Position numbers and translations under genes: made by a program
In this document: piece by piece, positions 33,994 to 43,365 of the stretch
Numbering within the stretch: position 1 is the first letter of the stretch
Layout of the letters: each line of letters begins with the position of its first letter
Notes under the pieces: model-generated
Seen by the model: the letters and a program-made list of their open reading frames with translations, nothing else
Told to the model about the DNA's origin: nothing
Databases searched by the model: none
Assembly (NCBI RefSeq): GCF_004015185.1
Contig: NZ_CP025746.1
Location: 3,117,776 to 3,181,775, forward strand
Origin: Clostridium manihotivorum
GTDB lineage: Bacteria > Bacillota > Clostridia > Clostridiales > Clostridiaceae
Length of the DNA: 64,000 nt
Direction of reading: 5' to 3'

Positions 33994-35448
33994 ATGAATA
34001 TATTTTTTCTAATATTAGCTTTAACAGCAATTATCGTACTAATATATTATTTTATAAATAATAAGAGAGATAGGAGGATCAAAGAAGATTTTGTCAATAG
34101 TCAAGCTAATAGAAATACACTAGTATGTACTGAAGTGCAAAGTTCAGATACACTTGATGTGGAGGGGCCGACGATTAGTAAGATAAAAGATAAAGGAGAA
34201 CTAAATAAATTACTAAACGATATGATTCATGAATTTATCATAAAGAAGCCACAGCTTATAAATGCAGTTGAAAGGGGTATTGAAGAAGAAAAAATACTTA
34301 GAAAAGAAGTTTACAGCTTCTTAGATAGGAAAGCCTATGGACTAGACCAGAAGGATAAGGACTTTATTCTTAAAAACTTTGAAAGATATATATGGCAATA
34401 TGGAGAGCTGCAGGAGCTTATAGATAGCGATACTATAAGTGATATTAAAACTATAGATTATGATAATGTTAGAATTAAAGAACAGGGAAAGAGAAAAAAA
34501 TCAAATGTAGTTTTTCCATCGAGAGAAGCTTTAAAAGAATATATAAATTTTGTTGCAGTTAAAAATGGAGCTATATTAAGTGAAAAGGAAGCTATGCAAA
34601 CTGTGACAGATAAGAATTCTTCAGATAAATTTATTCTGAGAATAACTATATCTAGTGAATATGTAAACTCAGTAGAATACCCATATTTGCACATAAGAAA
34701 AATTTCTAAATTTAAAGATGATTTACCTAAGCTAAAAGCAAAAGAAATGTTTGATGACAAAATAGAAAGATACTTGAATGAAGGTATGAGCAGCAATTTA
34801 ACCTTTTTCCTATGTGGTAAAGGTGCAGTAGGTAAAACCACTTTGCTCAATGCCTTAATAGATGAAATACCTTTTAATAAATCAGGTCTGGTTATTCAAG
34901 AAGCTGAAGAGCTTTATAGTTTAAAGCATCCAGACTTAATGCTGCAAAAGGTTAAATATGCAAAGGGAGAGTCAAAGATACAATATACTCTTGCCGATTT
35001 ATCGGTAAAAGGGCTTTTAACTGACTTAGACTATTTTGTTATAGGTGAGATAAAAGGAGAAGAAGCCTGGGATATGATAAATGCTATCTTTACTGGACAT
35101 ACAGCTTTAAGCTCAGTACATGCCAGTGGTGCAAAAGAGGCTGTCGAAAAACTAATACACTATATAAGGTATTCTCCAAAAGCAGCAGATTTAAAAACAG
35201 AAGACTTGCTTAAAATGTTAACTGGCATTGATGCAATCATATTTATTGATGATTTTAAAATATTTGAAATAACTGAAATAAAAGGATTTAATGAAGAAAC
35301 TAAAAGCCTTATATTTAATCCTGTTTTTAAATATAGTATAAGCAATGATAAGGGTGAATTTATACAGCTAAATGAAAGTTGTCAGAAGATTAAAAACAAA
35401 ATTGCATATAGCAAATTTAAGAGAAATCAATTCAAGGAAGTGATTTAG
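33994..35448 (+). CDS. CpaF/TadA-like secretion ATPase
   Basis: A 484-residue ATPase of the type II/IV secretion superfamily. An N-terminal membrane helix (residues ~3-22, FFLILALTAIIVLIYYFI) is unusual for CpaF. Walker A lies at about residues 275-283 (GKGAVGKTT), the Asp/His boxes follow, and VIGEIKGEEAWDMINAIFTGHTALSSVHA gives the Walker B and His box. It powers assembly of Tad/Flp-type pili. It is followed two bases later by the TadB-like gene. AAGGAGAA lies well upstream of the ATG. Confidence 0.88.
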   Translation: MNIFFLILALTAIIVLIYYFINNKRDRRIKEDFVNSQANRNTLVCTEVQSSDTLDVEGPTISKIKDKGELNKLLNDMIHEFIIKKPQLINAVERGIEEEKILRKEVYSFLDRKAYGLDQKDKDFILKNFERYIWQYGELQELIDSDTISDIKTIDYDNVRIKEQGKRKKSNVVFPSREALKEYINFVAVKNGAILSEKEAMQTVTDKNSSDKFILRITISSEYVNSVEYPYLHIRKISKFKDDLPKLKAKEMFDDKIERYLNEGMSSNLTFFLCGKGAVGKTTLLNALIDEIPFNKSGLVIQEAEELYSLKHPDLMLQKVKYAKGESKIQYTLADLSVKGLLTDLDYFVIGEIKGEEAWDMINAIFTGHTALSSVHASGAKEAVEKLIHYIRYSPKAADLKTEDLLKMLTGIDAIIFIDDFKIFEITEIKGFNEETKSLIFNPVFKYSISNDKGEFIQLNESCQKIKNKIAYSKFKRNQFKEVI

Positions 35449-35449
35449 T

Positions 35450-36409
35450 TTGAATGTAACATACATTGTATATGCAGCAATGGCTATATTTTTAGCTGTA
35501 TTTTCTTATTTCTTTATTTCAATAATTATTGAAGTTAGGGAAAAGAAGTATTTAAATAAAATTCTTGATGATGTGAGTAAAGTATACAATGAAAGGCAGA
35601 AGGTAAGGGAAGCTAAATTTCTTTATGAAGGTTCAACAAGTGATAAAAAAATTATAGATAAAATAGATGAGCTTGTTGAAAGATCAAGGATAAAAACTAT
35701 AATTCCCTTTATAACAAGTGAATTATTAATTGCAGGTATATTAGTGTTAGCTTTTGTATCTGCTTTTTTAGTTAACAAATATTTTGGTTTTTGGCTGTAT
35801 ACTGTTGCAGCCTTCGCTTCAGTAATATTTATTGTAGTCTTCACTTTAAAATACATGGAAAAGAGAACTTTTAATAAAATTGATAAGCAACTATTAGTTT
35901 ATATAAATACACTTAAAAACTTATGCAGCTCTAATAACGACATAGTAGTTATTATTGAAAAATCAATAGATTATGTTGAAGAGCCTATAAAGGAATATCT
36001 TGAACAATTTGTTTTTGAATGTAGAAAAGGAATTCCAGTGTACAAAGCCTTTAGAAATCTTGAAGATAAGGTTGAGAATAAAAGATTTAAGCAGCTAATT
36101 AAGAACTTGGCAATCTGTTCTAAGCATGAAGCCAATTATGAGAAGATAATAAAAAAATCTAAAGTAATTCTAAAGCATTATTTTGAGGAAAAAGAAAGAA
36201 GAACTAAAGCTGTTAATAGTGGAAGGTCAATAATAGTCATAACACTTTTTATGGGACTTTTCACTTTAAATATTCTACAGTCTTTTTCAGGCAATTTATT
36301 AGATACTCTTAAAACTACGTTAGTAGGTAATGTGCTATTAGGATATTTCTTAATAGTGTTAATATATGCTACCTATAAATTTATAACCTTAGATAATTTA
36401 AACTACTAG
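35450..36409 (+). CDS. TadB-like inner-membrane pilus platform protein
   Basis: A 319-residue type II secretion F-domain protein. It has an N-terminal helix (VYAAMAIFLAVFSYFFISIIIEV), a membrane pair near residues 85-130, a cytoplasmic F domain (LLVYINTLKNLCSSNNDIVVIIEKS ... FVFECRKGIPVYKAFRNLED) and C-terminal helices. It forms the membrane platform driven by the CpaF-like ATPase. The start is TTG at 35450, two bases after the ATPase stop, with AAGGAAGTG upstream. Confidence 0.8.
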   Translation: MNVTYIVYAAMAIFLAVFSYFFISIIIEVREKKYLNKILDDVSKVYNERQKVREAKFLYEGSTSDKKIIDKIDELVERSRIKTIIPFITSELLIAGILVLAFVSAFLVNKYFGFWLYTVAAFASVIFIVVFTLKYMEKRTFNKIDKQLLVYINTLKNLCSSNNDIVVIIEKSIDYVEEPIKEYLEQFVFECRKGIPVYKAFRNLEDKVENKRFKQLIKNLAICSKHEANYEKIIKKSKVILKHYFEEKERRTKAVNSGRSIIVITLFMGLFTLNILQSFSGNLLDTLKTTLVGNVLLGYFLIVLIYATYKFITLDNLNY

Positions 36410-36435
36410 AAAATCACGGGGAGGGGGTGATTTAA

Positions 36436-37272
36436 ATTATTGTATCAGTATTAAATATTGCTATTTTCCTTTTAATTTTGGTATCAACATATTTATACTT
36501 TAAAAACTACACACCTAAAAAAGTGAAGGGAGATATGCAAGAAGAAAAAAACAGCTATAAAAGGTTTAATAATTATCTAAGGAAAAATGAGGAGGGATAT
36601 TTTTCATACAAAAGAATAGAAAAATACTTTAAAAAATTAGGGAATCCGCTTGAGCTGACTCCCTTTGGATATATAATAGGAAAACTATTAATTTCAGTTA
36701 TATTATTTATAGCTTTTCTTATTAGCAATGATTATATTCTAGCAGTTATTTTTGCTGTGTTTGGTTACTTTATATTAGATATCATTCTAAAGATGAAAGA
36801 TAAACAAGATATGAAAGTGATTAAGCTAGAGCTTGGAGATGTTTATGATCTATTAAACATACAAACTTCTGCAGGAGTTTTCATAGGAAATGCTTTAACA
36901 GAGTGCTACTTAGTAGCTTCAAATAAAAGATTTAAAATGAAACTTGCAGAGCTATCAGCGGAAATAAACATGACTAAAAATATAGAGAAGGCTTTAGATA
37001 ATTTTCAAAGTAATTTTAATTCGCCAGAGATAGATAACTTTGTTATAACCATAAAGCAAAGTCTTATAACTGGACAGACAGAAGAAGCATTAGAAGATAT
37101 ATCAGATTCGCTAAAAGAAAGAAATCTGATAGCAATACAGGAAGATACTAAAAAAGTAAATAGTACAGCAAATATTATTCAGCTCCTGATGTATATGGGT
37201 ATTATGACAACAATACTCTACATTACAGGAGCTGAACTTATTAAAAGTTGGACAGGAATATTTATAAAATAA
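36436..37272 (+). CDS. TadC-like inner-membrane pilus platform protein
   Basis: A second F-domain platform protein of about 278 residues (LELGDVYDLLNIQTSAGVFIGNALTECYLV is the domain core) with paired C-terminal helices. No ATG, GTG or TTG is well placed: TTG 36478 would cut the first membrane helix in half. A strong GGGGAGGGGGTGA ends at 36430, pointing to a start at ATT 36436 or 36439, giving IIVSVLNIAIFLLILVSTYL as a complete helix. ATT starts are rare; the alternative is TTG 36478. Works with the TadB-like protein. Confidence 0.75.
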   Translation: MIVSVLNIAIFLLILVSTYLYFKNYTPKKVKGDMQEEKNSYKRFNNYLRKNEEGYFSYKRIEKYFKKLGNPLELTPFGYIIGKLLISVILFIAFLISNDYILAVIFAVFGYFILDIILKMKDKQDMKVIKLELGDVYDLLNIQTSAGVFIGNALTECYLVASNKRFKMKLAELSAEINMTKNIEKALDNFQSNFNSPEIDNFVITIKQSLITGQTEEALEDISDSLKERNLIAIQEDTKKVNSTANIIQLLMYMGIMTTILYITGAELIKSWTGIFIK

Positions 37273-37320
37273 TCTAAACAATAAAAATAAGATATTGAAG
37301 AAAAAGGAGATAAAAAGTTA

Positions 37321-37572
37321 ATGAATAGATTAGTATTAAACACATCAATCAATATGCAGCAAGGAGCAAATAAATTTAGAAATAAGCTTAATAATTTTAT
37401 TACAAAGAAAAAGAAGGGCGATGACAAGCTTATAGTTGCTTTAGTTCTTGCAGCTCTTGGTGTTGGTCTATGTATTTATTTTAGAAACAACATTTACGAT
37501 ATAATGACAAGTACTGTTGCTACGTTAAAAACTCAGATTCAAAACTTAATTGCTGGAACTGTAAAAGCTTAA
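37321..37572 (+). CDS. Flp-like small pilin, copy 1
   Basis: An 83-residue protein with a basic leader of about 33 residues ending KKKKG, then DDKLIVALVLAALGVGLCIYF, a single hydrophobic helix, and a short polar tail. This is the layout of class III (Flp/Tad) prepilins, which are cut after Gly by an A24 peptidase such as that at 42638. The +5 residue is Ile, not the usual Glu. It is a close paralogue of the next gene: the 40-residue segment from GDDK onward is nearly identical. Confidence 0.65.
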   Translation: MNRLVLNTSINMQQGANKFRNKLNNFITKKKKGDDKLIVALVLAALGVGLCIYFRNNIYDIMTSTVATLKTQIQNLIAGTVKA

Positions 37573-37592
37573 GAATATTAGGAGAAAAGGTA

Positions 37593-37841
37593 ATGAGAGA
37601 ATTAATAATAAATACAGAAGTAAAGGTTGTAGAAAAAATAGGTAATATAAAGCTCAAAGCAAATAACATTTTTACAAGAAAAAAACAAGGAGACGATAAA
37701 CTTATTGTAGCTCTAGTATTAGCAGCCCTTGGTGTAGGTTTATGCATATACTTTAGAAATGGCATTTATGACATTATGACTGATACTGTTAGTACGCTAA
37801 AGACACAGATAAATAGCCTGCTTGCTGGAACAGTAAAATAA
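37593..37841 (+). CDS. Flp-like small pilin, copy 2
   Basis: An 82-residue paralogue of the preceding protein: leader ending RKKQG, then DDKLIVALVLAALGVGLCIYF, and the same end (LKTQIN/QxLxAGTVK). The leaders differ while the core is conserved, as expected if the leader is removed. AGGAGAAAAGG gives a ribosome site. Probably a second major or minor subunit. Confidence 0.65.
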   Translation: MRELIINTEVKVVEKIGNIKLKANNIFTRKKQGDDKLIVALVLAALGVGLCIYFRNGIYDIMTDTVSTLKTQINSLLAGTVK

Positions 37842-37860
37842 TAAATATTTAGTAGTGATT

Positions 37861-37896
37861 AAAATACGGAGAAAGTTAAATTTTTCCGTATTTTTT
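37861..37896 (+). terminator. Terminator after pilin genes
   Basis: AAAATACGGA pairs with TCCGTATTTT (37885-37894) with a 14-base loop, ending in TTTTTT. Placed after the two pilin genes, it may allow more pilin transcript than downstream transcript. Confidence 0.8.
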
Positions 37897-37910
37897 ATAA
37901 AGGTGGTAAT

Positions 37911-38312
37911 GTGAAAAAGAAAAAAGGTGAGATTGATCAATATGTAATTATTGTGTTAGGAATACTATCCTTCTTTATAATAACAATAGCTTCACTTAAC
38001 TACGTAGGTTCCACAGATAAATATATAACTGCTAATCAAATAGCGAGAAAATATGTATTAAAGATTGAAAGTAAGGGATATTTAACTCCTGAAAACGCAG
38101 CTAAATTAAGAAGTGAACTAACAAATCAAGGTTTCTCTAATATAGATTTAACTGGAACTACCATGTCAGAAGTAAAAAATGGAGAAGATGTTTTTTTATT
38201 TATAAACTATGACCAACCGATTAGAAACATAGATATAGAAAACTTTAATGTCAAATTTGTAAATGAAGTTCAAAGAGTTCAAATATCACGTTCTTCAACA
38301 GCAAAGAATTAG
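37911..38312 (+). CDS. Pseudopilin/TadE-like protein 1
   Basis: A 133-residue protein starting at GTG with AAGGTGG upstream. MKKKKG is followed by EIDQYVIIVLGILSFFIITIASL, a short leader plus one helix, then a soluble domain. The KKKKG junction matches the pilins, so it is probably processed by the same peptidase and acts as a minor pilin or TadE-like subunit. Confidence 0.6.
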   Translation: MKKKKGEIDQYVIIVLGILSFFIITIASLNYVGSTDKYITANQIARKYVLKIESKGYLTPENAAKLRSELTNQGFSNIDLTGTTMSEVKNGEDVFLFINYDQPIRNIDIENFNVKFVNEVQRVQISRSSTAKN

Positions 38313-38323
38313 AGGAAGGTGGT

Positions 38324-38905
38324 ATGTTGAAAAAGAAAAAGGGTAATTTGGTTATACAGATTTCTGCTATTTTTCTATTCTATATTTTGTTTATTGTATG
38401 CATGTTTGCATTTACAAAATATAAGATAAGTGCAGAAAGTGAGATAGTAAGTGATGCCTTAGTTTCATCAAATCTTGCAGCTCTTACGACCCAAAATTTA
38501 GACATAGATTTATTATCTCAAGATCCTAATAAAAAAATTGTTATTGTAAAAGACCCTAATGAAGCTTTAAAGACTTTCCAAAGACATTTAAAGTATAATC
38601 TTGGACTAGATGAAAACTATGCGCCTAAAAATTCTATTAGCTCTATAAAAGGTAAAGTAGATATAAAAAAATTTACTATATATAATGTGCAGGGAAATGA
38701 TGTTGCAGTATATGAATTAAATTTTACTACACTAAATTTTGCAGTTAAAAATTATCCAAGTGGTAAAGGCAATATATATACTCCTAAAGGTACTAAGGTT
38801 GAAGCAAGTACAGTTCACTCACAAATAGGATTTACATTAGAAACTATATTTAAAGATAGTATGCATGTTGAGTTCTCTGAGGATACAGATATATTGAAAG
38901 AATAA
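38324..38905 (+). CDS. Pseudopilin/TadE-like protein 2
   Basis: A 193-residue protein opening MLKKKKG then NLVIQISAIFLFYILFIVCMF, again a KKKKG leader and one membrane helix, followed by a ~150-residue extracytoplasmic domain. TadE/TadF proteins have this layout. Starts 11 bases after the previous stop, with GGAAGGTGG as the ribosome site. Confidence 0.6.
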   Translation: MLKKKKGNLVIQISAIFLFYILFIVCMFAFTKYKISAESEIVSDALVSSNLAALTTQNLDIDLLSQDPNKKIVIVKDPNEALKTFQRHLKYNLGLDENYAPKNSISSIKGKVDIKKFTIYNVQGNDVAVYELNFTTLNFAVKNYPSGKGNIYTPKGTKVEASTVHSQIGFTLETIFKDSMHVEFSEDTDILKE

Positions 38906-38921
38906 GAAGGAGGAAGATAGC

Positions 38922-39596
38922 TTGAAAAAAAAGGTTTCCTTAATGTTTTTAAGCCTACTTATGGCTGCTATTATTTTTGCAGTAGTAATTACGTTGCAAA
39001 ATAAAATTGCAAATCCAAATGGTAAGACAGAAGTTTATTACTCTCAGCAGTATATAAGCAAAAATACAATAATTAATAAAGACAACTTCGATAAGTACTT
39101 TATTAAAAGGGAAGTAAGCAAAGATAACTTAGTTGAAGATTCTATAACAAATAAGGAAGAGTTACTGGAAATATATACGGCAGAAAATATTCTAAAAGGT
39201 GAACAGATTTCAAGAAAAAGAATAGATAAGAATTCAAATAGATTAAAAGACATACCAAACAAGGTGGAGTATTCAATAAAATTTTCAGATATAAGTGAAG
39301 TTGCAGGAGGAACTTTAAGAGAAGGTGATGTAATAGACCTTATACTTACAGAAAATCAAGATAACAAAGTAATTACCCAGACGGAACTTAAAAATGTTAT
39401 TATCAGCAAAGCAATTGCTGCAGATGGGAGCTTAATAAACAGAGATAGTAAAGCAGCTGCTAGTGCATTAAATTTATATCTAAGTGCAGTTGATGCACAT
39501 AAATTAGATAATGCAGTTGAAAGAGGTAAGATAAAAGCACTAAAAAAGCTAGATAGTTCAACTTATGATAATATCTCCATTGAAAACTATAAATAA
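38922..39596 (+). CDS. CpaB/RcpC-like pilus assembly protein (SAF domain)
   Basis: A 224-residue membrane-anchored protein. N-terminal helix (LMFLSLLMAAIIFAVVITL), then a SAF-type domain (QYISKNTIINKDNF ... YTAENILKGEQISRKRI) and an RcpC-like part (GGTLREGDVIDLILTEN). CpaB/RcpC proteins help pilus assembly on the cell surface. Begins at TTG 38922 after AAGGAGGAAG. Its place inside the locus supports the assignment. Confidence 0.75.
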   Translation: MKKKVSLMFLSLLMAAIIFAVVITLQNKIANPNGKTEVYYSQQYISKNTIINKDNFDKYFIKREVSKDNLVEDSITNKEELLEIYTAENILKGEQISRKRIDKNSNRLKDIPNKVEYSIKFSDISEVAGGTLREGDVIDLILTENQDNKVITQTELKNVIISKAIAADGSLINRDSKAAASALNLYLSAVDAHKLDNAVERGKIKALKKLDSSTYDNISIENYK

Positions 39597-39626
39597 AAAT
39601 TCAAATAGTAGATGGGGGATATTGAA

Positions 39627-42212
39627 ATGAGATTAAGAAAGAAAATTATCCTATCAGTCCTTGCTATAACTATATTGTTTACAGTTATTCCAGTAATAAA
39701 TGTCTATGCTGCGCCAGTAGAAAGCTCCTATCCTTCAGACGCAGATTATTATTATCATACAGGATATTTCTATTGGTTTGGAAAGAATAGGAGTAATTAT
39801 GAAACAGGTGAATCATGGTATGCTGCTAAACCTCGAAAGCCTAACACCTTCTATAATGATACTTGGGGAGATATTCAATATGATGGCTACTATGAGAATA
39901 ATGGATATTCTACCTTTGGATTTACTTCTTATGATGCTGTTTGGGCTGATGGGTCTGGAAAAGCACCGAGTTGGAATAGCACATATGGGCGTTATGAGAA
40001 AAGAGTTATAGCTTACTATAGGAGGTCTAAAACTTCACCATATTTTGTAGGAGCAAGTGTTAGTGGAGCACAATATGTTGATGGCTCAGACTATTGGATT
40101 AAGCCAGGTACTACTTTAAATGTAAATATACATGGCAGGCAGGACTTTGAAGGATACGCTCAGCAACTAGATGATTATGTTTACTATAACTATATAAGGC
40201 TAACAGGAAATGGTCAGGATATAAGGGCAGCAGCACAGTTTAATGGAGCATTAAATTATTTTTCACCAAATACTAATGAAATTAATATTGGACTTCCTAG
40301 TGTGTGGAGAGAGAATGGAAACAGAGATTTATATACTACCTTTAGCGTAAGAGCTAGCCAAGATTCTAGGGATTTTAATGTAGAAGCTTATCATTACTCA
40401 GCTAATGGTAAATATGGACCAGGCGGCAGCTATGTCTCAACTGGTATGACAATTAAAACAGATGGAATAGCACCTACATTAGCAGCTAATCCTGCAAGTA
40501 GTGGCTGGACTAATAATTTATCTGTTACAATAAATGCAAGTGATTCAAGATCAGGAGTAAACACTTTATATTACGCTTGGTCTAATTCAAATTTTAGTGC
40601 TCCTACAGCTTGGAATAGTATTAATTCATCAACAGTAAATACAACTCAAAATAGCGAAGGAACTTGGTATTTATGGTATTATGCTACTGATAATGTAGGA
40701 AACAAATCTAATCCAGTTTGCTCAGGCCCCTACAGAGTTGATAAGAAAGCTCCTACATCAACAGGATTAACAATAACCAACGGCTCAGATATTAATAAAT
40801 ATGTTATTACTGCTAAAAATGTAACTGATAACTTAAGTGGAGTAAATGATGGAACAATAAGAGTAGCAGTATGGAAAGATGGAGAAGCCTATAGAAATTG
40901 GTACACTATGAATAGAAAATCAGGTACTAATGATTTTACTGTAACTGTTGATTTAAATACTTCTAATCATATTGGAAAATACGGAACCTTTGATGCTCAT
41001 GTATATGGTGCAGATAACGCAGAAAATGATGGGTTTTTAACAGGTACTAGCTTTAATAGGATTATGCCCAATCCAATGGCAGGAAGGTTAACAGTTTATG
41101 AATATGATTATAAGGAAAGCGATAGTATTTACTGGGTTAAACCTAATAGTACTATAGGGATATATACAGATGGTTATTTTCCTTCAAGCTATGGAATATA
41201 TCCTAGCAGAACATATCTTTTATTCGCAAAGGATGATGCAATGACAGGTAATTCAGCCAGACAATATGGTGATATTAATGGGAGCTATATTAATGGCAGT
41301 GAATACAACACTTATTTTACTTTAAATAATAGTCAAGAAAGGGCTCAGCAGTTTCAGTACTCAGGAAATAACTATTCAGGAATTAGGCATCACATGAAGG
41401 TAAAATTAAATGGCACAGCTTTTAAATTAATGTATGCCAATACCTATTTAAGTGGAGGAACTGAATATTATGATAGATATTATGATTCAGGAATATGGCT
41501 AAAAACAGATGGTATAGCCCCAGGATTTACTGATACTTCTAATAAAATATTAGATAGCAAAATAAGCACAATAATAAATTTAGATGATAATCTTAATATT
41601 AGTGCAAGAGTAGATTATTTAAAGGACATAGGTTCTGGAATAAATTCTGTATATGCCAAACTTTATCCCTCAGGCAGAGAAGCTGAAGCAAAGATGTTAC
41701 AGCTTAATTTACTAAATGGAAGCTATGTTTTACCTAACACTAATGTTAATAGTCTTTTTGGTAGCGAAGATATAAACATAGATATTTATACAAGGGATAA
41801 TGTAGGAAATACAGGCAAAATAAAAACTCAAAGATTTGATTTATTTACTTTAAATGCTCAGATAGTGCCATACAATGCTCCAAGCTTTGCAGGCATACCT
41901 ACACTTCAAAAGGGACAAAAAGCTATACTTAGGATATATACAACAGGGTTTTTAGATAAGCTGCAGATAACCTTTCCTAATGAGCTAGTTGCTTTAGATA
42001 GTACATTAAATAGAACTATAAATATAGAACCTAAAGGCTCTTTAACTACTGAAATGGTATTTAATGTGCCACTTTATGCAGAAGAAAAAAATAACTTTGC
42101 AGTTAATATTAAAGCCTTTAAAAATTCAATTGGTGTGGTTGAGAACAATGCAAAGTTCAATGTAATAAGTAATATCTTAAAAGGAATAAGAACAAGAACC
42201 AAATATAACTGA
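39627..42212 (+). CDS. Large secreted surface protein, possible pilus adhesin
   Basis: An 861-residue exported protein. The signal peptide (KKIILSVLAITILFTVIPVINVYA) is cut near residue 30. The mature protein is Tyr/Asn/Ser-rich and mostly beta. A repeated Ig-like module (DGIAPTLAANPASSGWTNNLSVTINASDSRSG, then KKAPTSTGLTITNGSD) resembles bacterial surface Ig-type repeats. No LPXTG or C-terminal anchor is seen, so it may be pilus-associated or secreted. I start at 39627 after GGGGGATA. Its position between CpaB and peptidase suggests a tip adhesin, which is inference. Confidence 0.55.
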   Translation: MRLRKKIILSVLAITILFTVIPVINVYAAPVESSYPSDADYYYHTGYFYWFGKNRSNYETGESWYAAKPRKPNTFYNDTWGDIQYDGYYENNGYSTFGFTSYDAVWADGSGKAPSWNSTYGRYEKRVIAYYRRSKTSPYFVGASVSGAQYVDGSDYWIKPGTTLNVNIHGRQDFEGYAQQLDDYVYYNYIRLTGNGQDIRAAAQFNGALNYFSPNTNEINIGLPSVWRENGNRDLYTTFSVRASQDSRDFNVEAYHYSANGKYGPGGSYVSTGMTIKTDGIAPTLAANPASSGWTNNLSVTINASDSRSGVNTLYYAWSNSNFSAPTAWNSINSSTVNTTQNSEGTWYLWYYATDNVGNKSNPVCSGPYRVDKKAPTSTGLTITNGSDINKYVITAKNVTDNLSGVNDGTIRVAVWKDGEAYRNWYTMNRKSGTNDFTVTVDLNTSNHIGKYGTFDAHVYGADNAENDGFLTGTSFNRIMPNPMAGRLTVYEYDYKESDSIYWVKPNSTIGIYTDGYFPSSYGIYPSRTYLLFAKDDAMTGNSARQYGDINGSYINGSEYNTYFTLNNSQERAQQFQYSGNNYSGIRHHMKVKLNGTAFKLMYANTYLSGGTEYYDRYYDSGIWLKTDGIAPGFTDTSNKILDSKISTIINLDDNLNISARVDYLKDIGSGINSVYAKLYPSGREAEAKMLQLNLLNGSYVLPNTNVNSLFGSEDINIDIYTRDNVGNTGKIKTQRFDLFTLNAQIVPYNAPSFAGIPTLQKGQKAILRIYTTGFLDKLQITFPNELVALDSTLNRTINIEPKGSLTTEMVFNVPLYAEEKNNFAVNIKAFKNSIGVVENNAKFNVISNILKGIRTRTKYN

Positions 42213-42261
42213 TTTACTATTTAGTCTAATATGATATAATATTAATCAATAGGTGGTGAAA

Positions 42262-42549
42262 GTGCAAATGGAAAATGAAAAGCTGTTTGAACTAATGGAG
42301 AAGATGTATTCTGATTTTAAAGGCAGCCAAGAAAAGTTATTTTCAGAGCTTCAAGAAATAAAAAAAGATGTTAAGGACAATAGTGAAAAAATAGGTAGTG
42401 TAGAAAAAACTGTTCTTCGTATGGAACAAAATCATGGAAAGAAGCTTGAAGCATTATTTGATGGATATAAGCAAAATACTGAGAAGCTTAATAATATTGA
42501 GAAGGAAGTATCAAAGCACGAAGAAGTTATTTTAAGAAGAGTAAGATAA
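42262..42549 (+). CDS. Small coiled-coil protein
   Basis: A charged protein of about 95 residues (Lys/Glu heptads throughout: LFSELQEIKKDVKDNSEKIGSVEKT). No membrane segment. AGGTGG at 42251-42256 fits a GTG start at 42262; ATG 42268 is possible. No family recognised. It lies between the surface protein and the prepilin peptidase, so it may be a cytoplasmic partner of the pilus machine. Confidence 0.55.
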   Translation: MQMENEKLFELMEKMYSDFKGSQEKLFSELQEIKKDVKDNSEKIGSVEKTVLRMEQNHGKKLEALFDGYKQNTEKLNNIEKEVSKHEEVILRRVR

Positions 42550-42637
42550 TTAAATATAAAGTAATTTAGGGAGTGTATGAACGGTGATTTATATGCTTCT
42601 TTTATTTTATATCCAGTATAGTAAGAAAGGATGGACA

Positions 42638-43252
42638 ATGTTAAAATTAATATCAATGTCACTGATTTCTTTATTCTTTATCTATAATTCTTTTAGGGTT
42701 ATTGAATTTATTAATTCAAAGGATAATACAAAGATAATTGATAAAAGAGCTAATAGAGCCATTATAAGCATTTTATTCAGTCTATTTATAGGATTCTTAT
42801 ATATAAAGTATGGTTTATCAATAATATTTATAAAGTATTTTTTATTAATGGTCTATTTAACTGTTACAGGATATATAGATCACTACTCCAAAAATGTATA
42901 TACATTTATATCCTTTGCTTTTTTAGCAATTGGAGTTGTTTTTATGGGGGCTGATTTATATTATGGAGCTAGTTTAACAACTTATGTTATTATTATTTCA
43001 AGCATTTTAGTGATGTGTTTGAATATAGCTATCTTAGGTTTTATGGGATGGGGAGATGCGGAAGTATTTATCATTACAGCTCTATATATTGGAAGTTTTA
43101 TAAGTTTAATTAACATATTTGTAGCTTTTTCTTTAGCAGGAATAGTAGCATCATATAGGCTAATAACTAGAAAGGTAAAAACAGGCGATAGAGGTGCTCT
43201 ATGTCCTTATATAGCAGTATCCACCAGCATACTTTTATTTATTTCACAATAA
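42638..43252 (+). CDS. A24 prepilin peptidase (TadV/CpaA-like)
   Basis: A membrane protein of about 204 residues with six or so helices. The two catalytic Asp motifs of A24 aspartic peptidases are visible: TGYIDHYSKNV and GFMGWGDAEVFI (GxGD). It would cleave the KKKKG leaders of the pilin-like proteins. I prefer ATG 42638 with AAAGGA upstream; an in-frame ATG at 42584 would add 18 residues. Confidence 0.8.
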   Translation: MLKLISMSLISLFFIYNSFRVIEFINSKDNTKIIDKRANRAIISILFSLFIGFLYIKYGLSIIFIKYFLLMVYLTVTGYIDHYSKNVYTFISFAFLAIGVVFMGADLYYGASLTTYVIIISSILVMCLNIAILGFMGWGDAEVFIITALYIGSFISLINIFVAFSLAGIVASYRLITRKVKTGDRGALCPYIAVSTSILLFISQ

Positions 43253-43365
43253 AAAGCTTAGGTAATGTCTACAAGATTAATTATAATATTGTTTGATGTT
43301 ATAGTTTTAAGGTGTAAAATAAAGTTAGCTATATTTTAATCTTATTTTTAAAACGAGGTAATTTT

